This document shows, one piece after another, positions 8,101 to 16,740 of a stretch of DNA of 64,000 bases. The translations under genes and the position numbers were made by a program. The DNA comes from Actinospica robiniae DSM 44927 (GTDB lineage Bacteria > Actinomycetota > Actinomycetes > Streptomycetales > Catenulisporaceae). Location of the stretch: NCBI RefSeq assembly GCF_000504285.1, contig NZ_KI632511.1, forward strand, positions 4,461,372-4,525,371, written 5' to 3'. The notes under the pieces were generated by a model. That model was not told where the DNA came from. It saw nothing but the letters and a program-made list of their open reading frames with translations, and searched no databases. Positions within the stretch are counted from its first letter, which is position 1. The number at the start of each line of letters is the position of its first letter.

Positions 8101-9231
8101 CATGTTCGCCGATATCTCGGCGCGCATGTTCCACAGCCAGTACTCCGACGGGGTCCAGGTCTGCTTGTCCTGGCTCCAGTCGAACATGTCGGCGTCGCCG
8201 GCCTGGTTGCCCGGGTAGGTGCCCGCCTTCTCCGAGGCCGCCTCGTCGTAGAGGTAGAGCGTGCGCAGATTCTCGATGTAGGCGGCGCTGCCGTCGGCGG
8301 AGTTCAGCTCGACCGAGCCGGACTTCGCCCAGTAGGCGCCCCACCACAGCTTCTGAACGGCCGTCAGCACCGGCTCGGGCAGAGCCGCGTCGAGGCCGAG
8401 CAGCTTCTGGGCGGTCGAGGCGGCGTTACCGCCGGTCCAGCTCGGCGCGGCGACCACGACCCGGAACGAGCCGTCGGCCTTGGGCTTGAAGCTGGCCTGC
8501 ACCTTGACCGGGCTGGCCACCGAGACGCTCAGGTCGCGCGCGCCCGCGGTGATCGCGGCCAGTGAGCCGAAGGTCTGGCCGCCGGAGCCGTCCTCGGAGT
8601 TGTCCACCCAGGTCTCGGAGAGCGTGCCGACGTTGCCGGAGACGGCGGCGGTCGGGTTGCGGCCGGACCACAGGTTGATCGACGCGGTCTGGGCGACGTT
8701 CGGGTTCGCGCCGGTGACGTCGACGATGAGTTCGTCCTTGACGGAGGAGACCCACGCCTTCATCGTCATGCCGCCGCCGGACTCCTCGAGCACGCCGTCG
8801 GTCAGGTCCAGCTTGCCGCTGAAGTCCGAGGCGTGCGAGATCACCGACAGGCCGGGGATCTCGAGCTGGCCCGGGGACTTGCGGTCCGGCATGGTGTCGG
8901 ACCGGTTGAGCTGCGCGGTGAATCCGTTCGCGGCCCAGGCCGCGACGCCGAGCGTGCCGTTGCCCAGCGGGATGGAGGCGGTCGGGTTGATGTTCGGCTG
9001 CCCCAGCACGATGTCCGAGCGGCTGGCCACGCCGTCCGGGTTGAGGGCGAAGAGCCCGTCGTGCCACGCCGTGCTCGCGGAGCTCGTGGCGGCCTCCGCG
9101 CTCGGCGCTACGCCCAGCGAGACGAGGCTGGCGGACGCCAGCAGAGTGGTGACCGATGCCGCGAGCAGAGAGCGGGATCGGGTGCGAAGGCGCGGGGACT
9201 TCTGGAACGGGGGTGCGGGATTTCCTGGCAC
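5191..9231 (-). CDS. Large secreted DUF5703/GH95-like protein with Ig-like modules
   Basis: This is a predicted secreted protein of about 1346 residues. After a long Sec-type signal peptide (hydrophobic stretch ending near APSAEAA) comes a DUF5703-like beta domain (RSDIVLGQPNINPTASIPLG, NRSDTMPDRKS). An alpha/alpha-barrel-like region follows (LWWGAYWAKS, ...TWTPSEYWLWNMRAEI), reminiscent of GH95 enzymes. The last ~480 residues are two repeats of a pair: a ~150-residue jelly-roll-like carbohydrate-binding module (TVSYYDxGT ... FGGL ... ADFRL) plus a bacterial Ig-like module (SGTAEPDG / TGTSEPDA). The GTG start at 9231 has GGAGG five bases upstream; a longer 1360-residue reading would begin at 9273. 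It is probably a glycosidase acting outside the cell. Its exact substrate and catalytic residues were not identified. Confidence 0.8.
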   Translation of the reverse strand: MPGNPAPPFQKSPRLRTRSRSLLAASVTTLLASASLVSLGVAPSAEAATSSASTAWHDGLFALNPDGVASRSDIVLGQPNINPTASIPLGNGTLGVAAWAANGFTAQLNRSDTMPDRKSPGQLEIPGLSVISHASDFSGKLDLTDGVLEESGGGMTMKAWVSSVKDELIVDVTGANPNVAQTASINLWSGRNPTAAVSGNVGTLSETWVDNSEDGSGGQTFGSLAAITAGARDLSVSVASPVKVQASFKPKADGSFRVVVAAPSWTGGNAASTAQKLLGLDAALPEPVLTAVQKLWWGAYWAKSGSVELNSADGSAAYIENLRTLYLYDEAASEKAGTYPGNQAGDADMFDWSQDKQTWTPSEYWLWNMRAEISANMSAGEYQLNQPIFDMYINDLSSIEAWTTKQMGGLPGACVPEVMRFNGNGGSTAAGANSACSEPGSPNWNALDITSGSELSLYMWEQYQATGDLAFLKRAFPFMEATVQFLVAYQQVGTDGLLHGVANAHETQWAVQDPTTDIAAEQAMLPIIAQAAKLVGDTSAEDPLLARFAQADNEIPPYPRTDDATRKQLLDPDYTAAEAQAADATGNDMIAISYQPAASRQNGENIELEPLWPWNDVSDQDTNMFALEQRSYTHRPNVGGNDWSLDSIDAARLEQPSQVESDLVSLTTSHQVYPNGFSDIGSSVGYQPYMEQTATVAAGVDEALAQDYDGIIRFAPAVPSDWDASGTVYVQHNDKVDVQVENGQLVTAAIQAGSSGSLQVENPWPGQQVEVVSGTGTHRIVVKPTTAAVITVPAVIGQSYLVEQPSAPTTSLPFATVTGTAPTADKHLGKVQIGLDAAGPATTATVGTVLGSKNVSDGVTQVDYAGSTAAQTTASDVDGLSARSTVNAAGAASSGTENDMYFGIDPSVAATSSYGATFTVSYYDAGTASVALQYDNGVADPDHTAGTIQLTGTDTWKTATFSVTGAYFGGLENAGADFRLDSDGPITAHSVAVSVTGPAVPAGAQFPPVPVITSPKSGATAKLASSISGTAEPDGLVTVSSGSATLCTGTASDAGAWSCAPANGLTAGKVTVSATATDPTGLVSANSGAVSFYASDLPPGNAVVASVVGATNVAYGMSEDETPSGGFDGPTTASDIGGLSARTSTDSNIYFNIDDSIAHAGDYTAKFTVSYYDQGTGSFQVQFDNGSSDPYSAASPSIPLTNTNTWKTATVTANDAYFGGLQHSAADFRLRNGSGQVTVHSVVVDISGDGVANVTDFPPAVSITGPAAGDTVTSTPTVTGTSEPDATVTVTGAGSTLCTTTASDSGTWSCSASTALVDGPLTLTAIATDLTSSPVTSAPVQVTVAS

Positions 9232-9415
9232 GAGGGCCTCCACAGCGCGTGCGGGCACAGCCTTGGGCTGCACGGGCTAAGCCGGCGGTCCGGCTAATCT
9301 GGGCGAGCATTGGCCCGATGAATCAGGGAAGCGCCGTCGTCCCGGGTCACGGCCGCCGCCACCACGACCGGCCGATCCCATGCACGTCATGCGCCCGTCA
9401 TGCCGAGCCGATTGG

Positions 9416-9445
9416 TTTATACGTCATCTTCCGGCAGCTTGTAAA
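9416..9445 (-). promoter_or_regulatory. Predicted promoter of the large glycosidase gene
   Basis: On the minus strand TTTACA (9440-9445) and TATAAA (9416-9421) are 18 bp apart, an unusually AT-rich pair in this GC-rich DNA. The start codon lies ~185 bp downstream, leaving a long leader that contains CCGATGAATCA (9315-9325). Confidence 0.5.
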
Positions 9446-9728
9446 GACCCGACCTATTGTGTCGTCATGGCCGAGAGACCCTTACCGCAGCCAGAGCGGA
9501 CGAAGCCCCCGGCCGAAGCCCCCTCGGCGGGACCGGGCGGCGGCGCTCGTGGCGGCGCGGGAGCCGCCCGGGCCGGGCCGGGTGGCGCACGGCTCAACCC
9601 TAATGCCCGGGTTCTGCTCGATCCAGCCAAAATCGAATTCTGTTGACGCCCAAGACAAAGCCCTGATCATGCGCGCGCACGCCTGTGCGTTCCGGGTGAG
9701 ATCGGACTAAACCGCCCGCTCATACCCT

Positions 9729-9742
9729 TGACAAGGTTGTCA
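9729..9742. promoter_or_regulatory. Operator-like palindrome upstream of the GH2 gene
   Basis: TGACAAGGTTGTCA is symmetrical except at its centre. It overlaps a possible -35 box TTGACA (9728-9733), about 230 bp upstream of the GH2 start. The cognate regulator is unknown. Confidence 0.35.
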
Positions 9743-9969
9743 TACTGCAATCAGGACCATGAACATCCGATGACTGACTTCGACAGCAGAACTGGTTCCG
9801 AAACCAGGCGGACGCACCGAGTTCTGCTCAGACTCGGCGGAATCGCCGACTGATGACCCATCACCCCAGGGCCGCAGCGATCCCTCGGCTCCGACGACCC
9901 CGAGTCGGCCGGCCGGCGGACCCCCTCGCGTCACCCACCCTTTGATCTCGAAACTGCACAGGAGTAGCC

Positions 9970-12900
9970 GTGACCGATCAAGCACGCGCCTTCACCCGTC
10001 GTAGAATCCTGACCACCGGCGCCGCCGCGTTCGCCGCGACCGCGCTACCCGACGTCGCGCACGCGGCCGGCGGTCGCCCTCGTCCGGCCGGCGGCACCGT
10101 GCTCGCCTCCCTCGACGGGACTTGGGACTTCATGCCCACGACCGGCACGCCGAGCGCTCCGCCGGCCTCCGGCGCCTGGTCCTCCATCCAGGTCCCGGCC
10201 GAGTGGAACATGACCGCAGGGAACTTCGACACTTCCTGGGGCGCCTACGACCTCTTCGACACGCCCGCGGCGTGGGACGGCGTCGACGTGGCCTGGTACC
10301 GGCGCAGCGTCACCGTTCCGACCGAGCAGCGCGGCAGCCGGATCGTGCTGCGCTTCGAGGCGGTGAACTTCGAGGCCACCGTCTTCTGGAACGGCACGCA
10401 GATCACCAAACACAGCGGCGGACTACTGCCGTTCGAGGCGGATGTGACCGACCAGGTGTCCTGGGGCGCGGCGAACACTCTGCATGTGCTGGTGCGCTCC
10501 GGCAACGTGGCCGCGAAGCAGTCCGACGGCTGGCACTACCCGAACGGCTCGTGGTGGGGCCAGACGTGTTGGGGCATCTGGCAGGACGTGTGGGTCCTCG
10601 CCCGCTCCGCCACGTACGTGAGCGACACCTTCGTCACCACCTCCGTGTCGGACAAGACGATCTCCGTCACCACCACTCTGGCCAACGACGGCGACACCGC
10701 GGCCACGGTGCGAGTCGAGCACGAGGTCACCGACAACGGCGCCGGCATCCTGAGTGCGGCCACGCAGGCCACGGTTCCAGCCGGGGGCACGGCCACGGTC
10801 ACCTTCACCAAGCCCTGGTCGAAGCCGCGTCTGTGGAGCCTCGACGATCCGCACCTGTATCAGCTCACCGCGAGCCTTCGGCCCGCGACGGGCAAGCCGG
10901 TGACCGACAGCTCCAGCGTCCGTTTCGGCTTCCGTGAGATCACCGTCGAGGGCACCGACGTGCTGCTCAACGGCGAACCCGTCATGCTGCACGGCGACGC
11001 CTGGCACTACATGGGCTCGATCGAGAACTCGCGCGCCTACGCGACCGCCTGGTTCACCCTGGTCAAGGCGCTGGGCGTGAACTACCTGCGGCTGCACGCC
11101 ATGCCGTATCCGCCGGTGTTCTACGACGTGGCCGACGAGATGGGCCTGCTGATCGTCGCCGAATCGGGGATCTACGGCTCGTCCGGCAACTACGCGCTCG
11201 GCGCCGACGACTTCTGGGCCAACTGCGCCGACCATCTCGCCGCGCGGGTGATCCGCGACCGCAACCACCCCTCGGTGTTCGCCTGGTCGGCGGAGAACGA
11301 GATGCTCGCCGCGTTCGGCCAGAGCTGGGCGGCGAAGGTGGCCGCGCTCAAGCCGGCCGTCAGCGCGTTGGACACCAGCCGCCCGATCTACTTCGAGGGC
11401 GACGGCGACCCGGAGTCCGCCGGAGACCTGGAGAGCACCCACTACCCGCTGGAGATCACCACCAGCGGCACGGCGATCCCGGAATCAGCGTACATACTCG
11501 CCCCGGGGCAGTCCCGCTCGAACTTCTGGGACCGGAACAAGCCGATGCTGATCAGCGAGTTCAGCTCCATGTACTACGCGACCCCGGCTCAGGTCAGCGC
11601 GGTCGGCGGCCCGGCCGTCTACGCGGATCTCGACGGGCTGTGGTCGGCGCACGCGCTGATCGTCGGCGCCCAGATCGAAGGCTTCCGCTACGCCGGCGCC
11701 ACCGGCATCTCGCCGTGGAACACCGTCTGGTACGGCATGCGCCCGCTGCCCTTCAACCCGGCCAAGGAGTGGCTGCCGCTCCGTGAGCCCACCGGGCCCA
11801 AGTTCCCGCAGGTCGGCCGGTACGCCGCCACGCTCAACCCCGGCTTCGAGCGCGATCTGCCGCGGTGGAAGCCGAATCCCATCCACGACGCGGTCGCGCG
11901 CACCATGCCCCAAACCGCGGCCATCGCCACCGACTACCGCGCGCACGCCTTCGGCGGCAGCACGTTCACGCGCGACTACGCGGTCTACAACGAGATCGGC
12001 ACGCAGCAGCAGCTGACACTGACGTGGACGCTCAAACTGCACGGCGGACGAGGCGCCTCCGGCTCGCAGCACGTGAGCCCGCCGGCCGACGGCCACACCG
12101 TCGTCACCGTGAACGTGCCCGTGCCCACCGTCTCCCGGACGACCGCGGGCAGCCTGACGGTGAAGCTCTCGGGCAAGGGAGCGACCACGTATGAGTACGA
12201 AGCCCCGCTCACCGTGTATCCGAAGTCCGTCGGAGCACGCACCAACAAGGCGAAGCTGTCTGCGGCAGTGCTTGAGCCGAGCGGCTCGACCGCGACCGCC
12301 GACGCGCTCACCGCCCTCGGCGTCTCCGTCACCACGATCGCGGATCTGACCGCCCTGCCGACCGGCGGCCAGTTGCTCGTGCTCGGCGAAGGGGCGAACC
12401 CGGAGGCCAACGCCGAGGAGCAGGCAGCACTGGTGGCGTTCATTCAGGGCGGTGGCCGGGTCCTGAGCTTCGCGCAGCAGGCGGTGCCGCAGCTGCTGCC
12501 GTGGCCGGTGATCGTCTCCGGCTCGCAGCAGACCATCGCGCACGTCGTCGCACCGCACCACCCGGTGCTCGCCGACATCGGCGCCGACGACCTGCGCTGG
12601 TGGAACACGCCGAACGAGCAGGTGACGCAGAACGCGTTGGTCAAGCCGCGCTACGGGGCGTTCGTCTCCCTCGCCGACGTCGGCCCGGGGCTCGCCGGTT
12701 CGGCCCTCGCCGAGGCGTCCTACGGGACCGGCACGACAGTGCTCTGCCAGTTCCCGGTGATCTCCGCGCTGGCGGACGAACCGATCGCCGCCCTGCTGCT
12801 GCGCAACCTCGTCGACTACCTGGCCGCCGGCACCGGCACCGGCGGGACCGCAGGCGCGCGGGTCGGCGTGCTCAGCCCGGCCGGCTCCCCGGTCTCGACG

Positions 12901-13947
12901 ACGCTGGCCGCGGCCGCCGTCGACATGAGCGCCGTCACGACCGTGGACGCGAGCGGCCTGGACGGCATCGGCATCCTCCTCCTCGACGCGTCGGACAGCG
13001 CGAGCGTGAACGCCGTGGCCGCCGCCTCATCGGCAGTCGGCGCGTGGATTTCCGCGGGCGGCACCCTCTGGGTCAATGGCCTGACGTCCAGCGCGCTCGG
13101 CACTCTCAGCGCCACGTTGCCGTCCGGCCTCACGCTCACCGCGCTCGACGCCGCACACCAGCTCGGCGCCGTCACCACCGGCGAATCCACGATCACCGAC
13201 GGGCTGAGCAACGCCGACCTCGACTGGGTCGGCTCGTCCGACCCGCTGGTGACCGCCACCGTCGCCGGCCGCGGCGGCACCTCCGCGGCCGAGAGCCGCG
13301 GCGTCGACTGGACGGCGTTCACCAAGGGCACCGAACAGAACAAGTATCAGATCGCTGCGGAAAGCGCCGACGGGTTCGTCCCGGCGAGTGTCCTGTGGGA
13401 GCGGGCGGTCGGGTCCGGCCGCGTCGTCATCGACCAGCTGCTGTGGGCCGGCACCATGCCCCTGCCACCGCGGACCGCACTGGCGGCCGGCATCGCCGCC
13501 GGCCTCGGCGCCGCGTTCACCGCGGGCTCCGGCTCCGGCCTGTTGCCGACCACCGGCTGGACCGGCTTCGCCAGCCCGAACAACGCCGCGGCCGGGCAGG
13601 GCTACGACCGCGACGAGAGCACCCGCTGGTCCAGCGACGCACTGCAGAGCCCCGGCATGTACTACGGCCTCGACCTCGGCGCAGTGCGCACGATCAGCCG
13701 TATCGTGTGGGATGACGCGCCGGCCACCGGCGACCTCCCGGTGGGCCTGGAGATCCAGACCTCGACGGACGGGGTCACCTACACCACGGCGATGACCATC
13801 CCGAACACCGCGACCCTGAGCAACGCGGGCGTACTCACCATCCCCCTGCAGCCGGCACTGACCACCCGCTACCTCAAGATGGTCGACACCGGCTCGAACC
13901 CGGGCGCGTACATGTCGCTGTACGAGCTCTACCTCTTCGGCGAATAA
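9970..13947 (+). CDS. Tat-exported glycoside hydrolase family 2 protein
   Basis: This 1325-residue GH2-type enzyme starts at a GTG with AGGAG upstream. A twin-arginine signal (TRRRILTTG, then an Ala-rich segment ending PDVAHAAGG) predicts folded export. Domains in order are a sugar-binding jelly roll (LASLDGTWDF, residues ~40-210), an Ig-like sandwich, and a TIM barrel with acid/base Glu444 in AENEM and nucleophile Glu530 in ISEF. A long beta-rich and glutamine-amidotransferase-like region (about 750-1180) follows, then a C-terminal F5/8 type C (CBM32-like) domain from ~1200. GH2 covers beta-galactosidases, glucuronidases, mannosidases and others; the exact sugar cannot be told. It is divergent from the DUF5703 gene, and both probably attack the same polymer. 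Confidence 0.9.
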   Translation: MTDQARAFTRRRILTTGAAAFAATALPDVAHAAGGRPRPAGGTVLASLDGTWDFMPTTGTPSAPPASGAWSSIQVPAEWNMTAGNFDTSWGAYDLFDTPAAWDGVDVAWYRRSVTVPTEQRGSRIVLRFEAVNFEATVFWNGTQITKHSGGLLPFEADVTDQVSWGAANTLHVLVRSGNVAAKQSDGWHYPNGSWWGQTCWGIWQDVWVLARSATYVSDTFVTTSVSDKTISVTTTLANDGDTAATVRVEHEVTDNGAGILSAATQATVPAGGTATVTFTKPWSKPRLWSLDDPHLYQLTASLRPATGKPVTDSSSVRFGFREITVEGTDVLLNGEPVMLHGDAWHYMGSIENSRAYATAWFTLVKALGVNYLRLHAMPYPPVFYDVADEMGLLIVAESGIYGSSGNYALGADDFWANCADHLAARVIRDRNHPSVFAWSAENEMLAAFGQSWAAKVAALKPAVSALDTSRPIYFEGDGDPESAGDLESTHYPLEITTSGTAIPESAYILAPGQSRSNFWDRNKPMLISEFSSMYYATPAQVSAVGGPAVYADLDGLWSAHALIVGAQIEGFRYAGATGISPWNTVWYGMRPLPFNPAKEWLPLREPTGPKFPQVGRYAATLNPGFERDLPRWKPNPIHDAVARTMPQTAAIATDYRAHAFGGSTFTRDYAVYNEIGTQQQLTLTWTLKLHGGRGASGSQHVSPPADGHTVVTVNVPVPTVSRTTAGSLTVKLSGKGATTYEYEAPLTVYPKSVGARTNKAKLSAAVLEPSGSTATADALTALGVSVTTIADLTALPTGGQLLVLGEGANPEANAEEQAALVAFIQGGGRVLSFAQQAVPQLLPWPVIVSGSQQTIAHVVAPHHPVLADIGADDLRWWNTPNEQVTQNALVKPRYGAFVSLADVGPGLAGSALAEASYGTGTTVLCQFPVISALADEPIAALLLRNLVDYLAAGTGTGGTAGARVGVLSPAGSPVSTTLAAAAVDMSAVTTVDASGLDGIGILLLDASDSASVNAVAAASSAVGAWISAGGTLWVNGLTSSALGTLSATLPSGLTLTALDAAHQLGAVTTGESTITDGLSNADLDWVGSSDPLVTATVAGRGGTSAAESRGVDWTAFTKGTEQNKYQIAAESADGFVPASVLWERAVGSGRVVIDQLLWAGTMPLPPRTALAAGIAAGLGAAFTAGSGSGLLPTTGWTGFASPNNAAAGQGYDRDESTRWSSDALQSPGMYYGLDLGAVRTISRIVWDDAPATGDLPVGLEIQTSTDGVTYTTAMTIPNTATLSNAGVLTIPLQPALTTRYLKMVDTGSNPGAYMSLYELYLFGE

Positions 13948-13957
13948 GACCGAGCGG

Positions 13958-13993
13958 CGCGGGCGCGGTGAGCAGCGGCTCACCGCGCCCGCG
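13958..13993. terminator. 16-bp GC hairpin after the GH2 gene
   Basis: Arms 13958-13973 and 13978-13993 are exact complements with a 4-nt loop, directly after the GH2 stop codon and before the convergent small membrane-protein gene. Likely a bidirectional terminator. Confidence 0.65.
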
Positions 13994-14062
13994 GCGTAGG
14001 ACGAGGGTGTGGCGCGTTTCGGTCAACCGGTGCCGAGTGACGTTTCCGCTCGCCCAGCCACG

Positions 14063-14563
14063 TCAGTATGTGGTGGTGAAGCAGGACGTCGGGTCCAGCA
14101 AGTTCATGCCGCTCGTCCTGCCCGGCGCCGACAAGGTGGCGCGGTAACACTGCTGCACCACGCCTTCGCCGCCTTCGAATTCGCCCGCCCGGACGTAGCC
14201 CTGCGAGACGCGGAAGTCGACGAGCACACTGTCTCCGTCGGCGACCGGGGACTGCACGGCGATGCCGATGCCATGGCTCATCGCCTCCAGCTGCCCGGCG
14301 GTGAGCGGACCCGACGCTTCCGCGGCGAGCAACCGCTGGTAGAACGAGCGAGCCGTGGCAGTGGCCTTGACGGCCGCCGCCGACTCGTTCGCCTGTGTGG
14401 CGTCGCGGTTCTCGTGGACGTGAACTCTGGCGAGCACGAAGATCGCCACGACGACCACGAGTGCGATGCCGGAGGCGACGCCGACGGCCATGAATACCCG
14501 CCGCAGCGCGGTCGGCACCACCTGCTCAGGCGATTCGTTCACCACAGTCCCTTCACGCGTCAT
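14063..14563 (-). CDS. Small membrane-anchored protein of unknown function
   Basis: I do not recognise a named family. The 166-residue product has one transmembrane helix (about residues 23-47: GVASGIALVVVVAIFVLA). An extracytoplasmic part follows with a helical region (AAAVKATATARSFYQRLLAAEA) and a beta-rich end containing two cysteines that could pair; the overall plan resembles small SnoaL/NTF2-like membrane proteins. The ATG at 14563 is chosen because AGGAGGG lies just upstream. The same frame stays open and coding-like back to an ATG at 14767 (234 residues), but that start has no ribosome site. Confidence 0.6.
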   Translation of the reverse strand: MTREGTVVNESPEQVVPTALRRVFMAVGVASGIALVVVVAIFVLARVHVHENRDATQANESAAAVKATATARSFYQRLLAAEASGPLTAGQLEAMSHGIGIAVQSPVADGDSVLVDFRVSQGYVRAGEFEGGEGVVQQCYRATLSAPGRTSGMNLLDPTSCFTTTY

Positions 14564-14905
14564 TCGCGGACCCCCTCCTGCCAGATAGTCCGCGTAATGA
14601 TACTCATGCTTGATCACTCGTGGCTCGTCCCGCAAAGCCAGCGCCGACCACGTGCGGCGATACTCCTGTGGGCGACGCAGCCGTGCCGCCCACCGGTCAT
14701 CGTCATTGCGCAGCACCGCCAGCGCGGCAACATCCTTGTCCACGCAGTACGCGCCACGCATCTTCATCGGTGGTTTATGATCGGCGGATTGCTCGAGGGC
14801 ATAGTGGCCTGTCGGGGCGGGGTGGTCATCGGACTGCGGGCGGCGCTTCGCTTCGCCCACGGTTTCATCTCTCCACCCACCCACCCGTTGCGTCGGCGGG
14901 GCGGC
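14564..14905. other. Intergenic region upstream of the small membrane protein
   Basis: The first ~200 bases could be an N-terminal extension of the membrane-protein gene (open frame to 14767). The rest up to the inverted repeat shows no gene. An AT-richer patch near 14770-14785 could hold its promoter. Confidence 0.4.
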
Positions 14906-14909
14906 CTGC

Positions 14910-15174
14910 GGTTTCAAGATCTCGCCTCCGGCGCGGGCCCTTCCTCGGAGAGTGCCGGGGTCTGTGGGGTGGTGTGGTTGGCGGAGCGGGCTGGGGTTCG
15001 GGATGGTGAGGTTGCGGGGCTGTGCTCTCTCCTCGGTCGGTCCCCGGAGGCAATCAGGAACCTGCCGGGAGGTCAAGCGGCGGCGGCCTGCGCTGATGGC
15101 GGATTTTGTATCGCGCCGCTTGACCTCCCGACAGAACCCTGATCGGGCTTCGCCTGCCCGACCGAGGAGAGAGG
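14910..15174. repeat. Left copy of a ~265-bp inverted repeat with internal palindrome
   Basis: This segment is ~85% identical to the reverse complement of 17525-17792. Its inner part is itself a long imperfect palindrome: CTCTCTCCTCGGTCGG and GGGAGGTCAAGCGGCG on the left pair with CGCCGCTTGACCTCCC and CCGACCGAGGAGAGAG on the right, so the transcript would fold into a ~60-bp hairpin. The two copies bracket the IS110 transposase and the degenerate repeats. Confidence 0.8.
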
Positions 15175-15438
15175 GCTCGGGGGCTCGTGGCCTCACCCTG
15201 TCGGTGGGAAAGTGTTTCTTGTCGCCCCGGTTCAGGTCGGTGTGGGTATGAAGTGTGATGAGCTCGCGATCGAGAGGCTGGCCGGGGAGCGCTGTATAAG
15301 GACTTTGTATTGCCGCAGACGGCGGTGCGGGCATCGCCGCGAAGCGCGTGTCTCAGCCTAGGGTGTGTCCTTGCGCTCCACCGGGGTGACACGGCGCCGG
15401 TGGGCTCTCCCACGGGCCGCACGGCGAGAGGGGATGCG
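15175..15438 (+). other. 5' non-coding region of the IS110 element, possible bridge RNA locus
   Basis: No gene is visible. IS110-group elements are known to encode a structured bridge RNA in the non-coding stretch before the transposase. This ~260-base gap is in the right place and contains several short GC hairpins, for example around 15405-15440. The RNA itself is not demonstrated. Confidence 0.35.
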
Positions 15439-16695
15439 ATGGAGCAGGAGCACACCTACCGTAGAGCCGCGGGGATCGATCTGGGCAAGCGCGTGATGTC
15501 GGTATGCATCCGGACCCCGGGCCGCGGCGGGGCGGTGGATCTCGAACAGCTCACCTACACGACGATCACATCACAGATCCTTGCCTTGCGCGACCGCTTG
15601 GAGGACGCGCGGGTGGAGATCGTGGCGATGGAGGCGACCGGAGACTACTGGCGCCCGGTCTGCTGGATCCTTCAAGGCACCCTGCCCGGGGTCGAGGTCC
15701 TGTTGGTCAATCCAGCTCACGTCAAAATCCTCAAAGGGCGCAAAACCGACCGGGCGGACGCGGCGTTCCTCGCCCGTCAAGCAGCCGCCGGAAACCTGCG
15801 CGGCTCGTTCATCCCCCCCGAACCGGTACGCGAGGTACGCGATCTGACCAGGCGACGCACCACTTTGACCTCGCTGCGCGGCAGCGAGGTCCAACGGCTG
15901 GAGAAGACACTCGAGGACACCGGCGTAAAACTCTCCAGCGTCATCAGCAGCCTCACCGGCACGACCGGACGCACCATCCTCCAAGCCCTGGTCGCCGGCA
16001 CCCGGGACCCCGCCATACTCGCGCGGCTCGCGGACCCCAGGATCAAAGCCGGCCACGAACAACTCACCGAGGCCCTCACGGGCTACTTCACCGACCACCA
16101 CGGCTACCTCGTAGCCGACCACCTCGAAGAGATCGACCACTACACCGGCAAGATCCGCGCCCTCGACGAACGGATCGCGCAACTCCTCGACCAGCCCGAC
16201 AAACACCAGGACGTCCGCAACCTCACCACCATCCCCGGCATCGACACCACCGGCGCGCAGATCATCGTCTCCGAACTCGGACACGAGATGAACGCCTTCC
16301 CCACCCCCGGCCACCTCTCCTCCTGGCTCGGAGTCGCCGGCGGACACAACGAATCAGCCGGAATCAAACGCAAAGCCCGACCCGCCGACGGCAACAGCGC
16401 CATGCGCCGACTCCTGGGCATCGCCGCGTTCACCGTCATGGGACACAAGGGCACCTACCTCAACGCCCGCTACCACCGACTACGCGGACACATGGACTCC
16501 CGCAAAGCCCAAGTCGCGATCATGCACGACATCGCTATCGCGATCTGGTTCATCCTCCACGACAAAGTCCCCTACCGAGAACTCGGCCCCGACTACTTCG
16601 CCCGCCGCGACCCCGACAAGATCACCCGCCGCATCCACGCCCTCGCCCGCTCCATCGGCGCCACCATCGAAATCCACCCCACCCCCACAACCTAA
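15439..16695 (+). mobile_element. IS110-family transposase (DEDD type)
   Basis: The 418-residue transposase appears intact. The N-terminal RuvC-like domain starts with RAAGIDLGKRV (Asp14) and has MEATGDYW and KTDRADAAFLA carrying the other acidic residues. A helical middle follows, then the C-terminal Transposase_20 domain (TTIPGIDTTGAQIIVSELG, SSWLGVAGG). IS110 enzymes recombine circular element DNA into targets without classical terminal repeats or target duplication. The ATG at 15439 follows GAGAGGGG; the frame is open upstream but conservation starts here. The flanking palindromic repeats are not normal IS110 ends. Confidence 0.92.
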
Positions 16696-16740
16696 AACGA
16701 CCACCTAAGCCGACCTGCAAACTCGCCATACTTTCGTCTC

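Larger units (their letters stand above)
9274..9969. other. Divergent intergenic region between two glycosidase genes
   Basis: About 700 bp without a convincing gene; a short Pro/Ala-rich reading frame near 9467-9646 looks like composition only. It carries a predicted minus-strand promoter (9416-9445), the CCGATGAATCA motif at 9315-9325 that is also upstream of the sugar importer, and the palindrome TGACAAGGTTGTCA at 9729-9742 facing the GH2 gene. Confidence 0.6.

Noticed and set aside
5512-8565. 1017-codon open frame antisense to the secreted DUF5703 protein
   Set aside because: Arg/Val/Gly-rich composition with no motifs; a high-GC shadow of the real gene on the other strand.
9380-9646. 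Small 88-codon gene between the two glycosidases
   Set aside because: Pro/Ala/Gly-rich composition, no ribosome site, overlaps the predicted promoter of the divergent gene.
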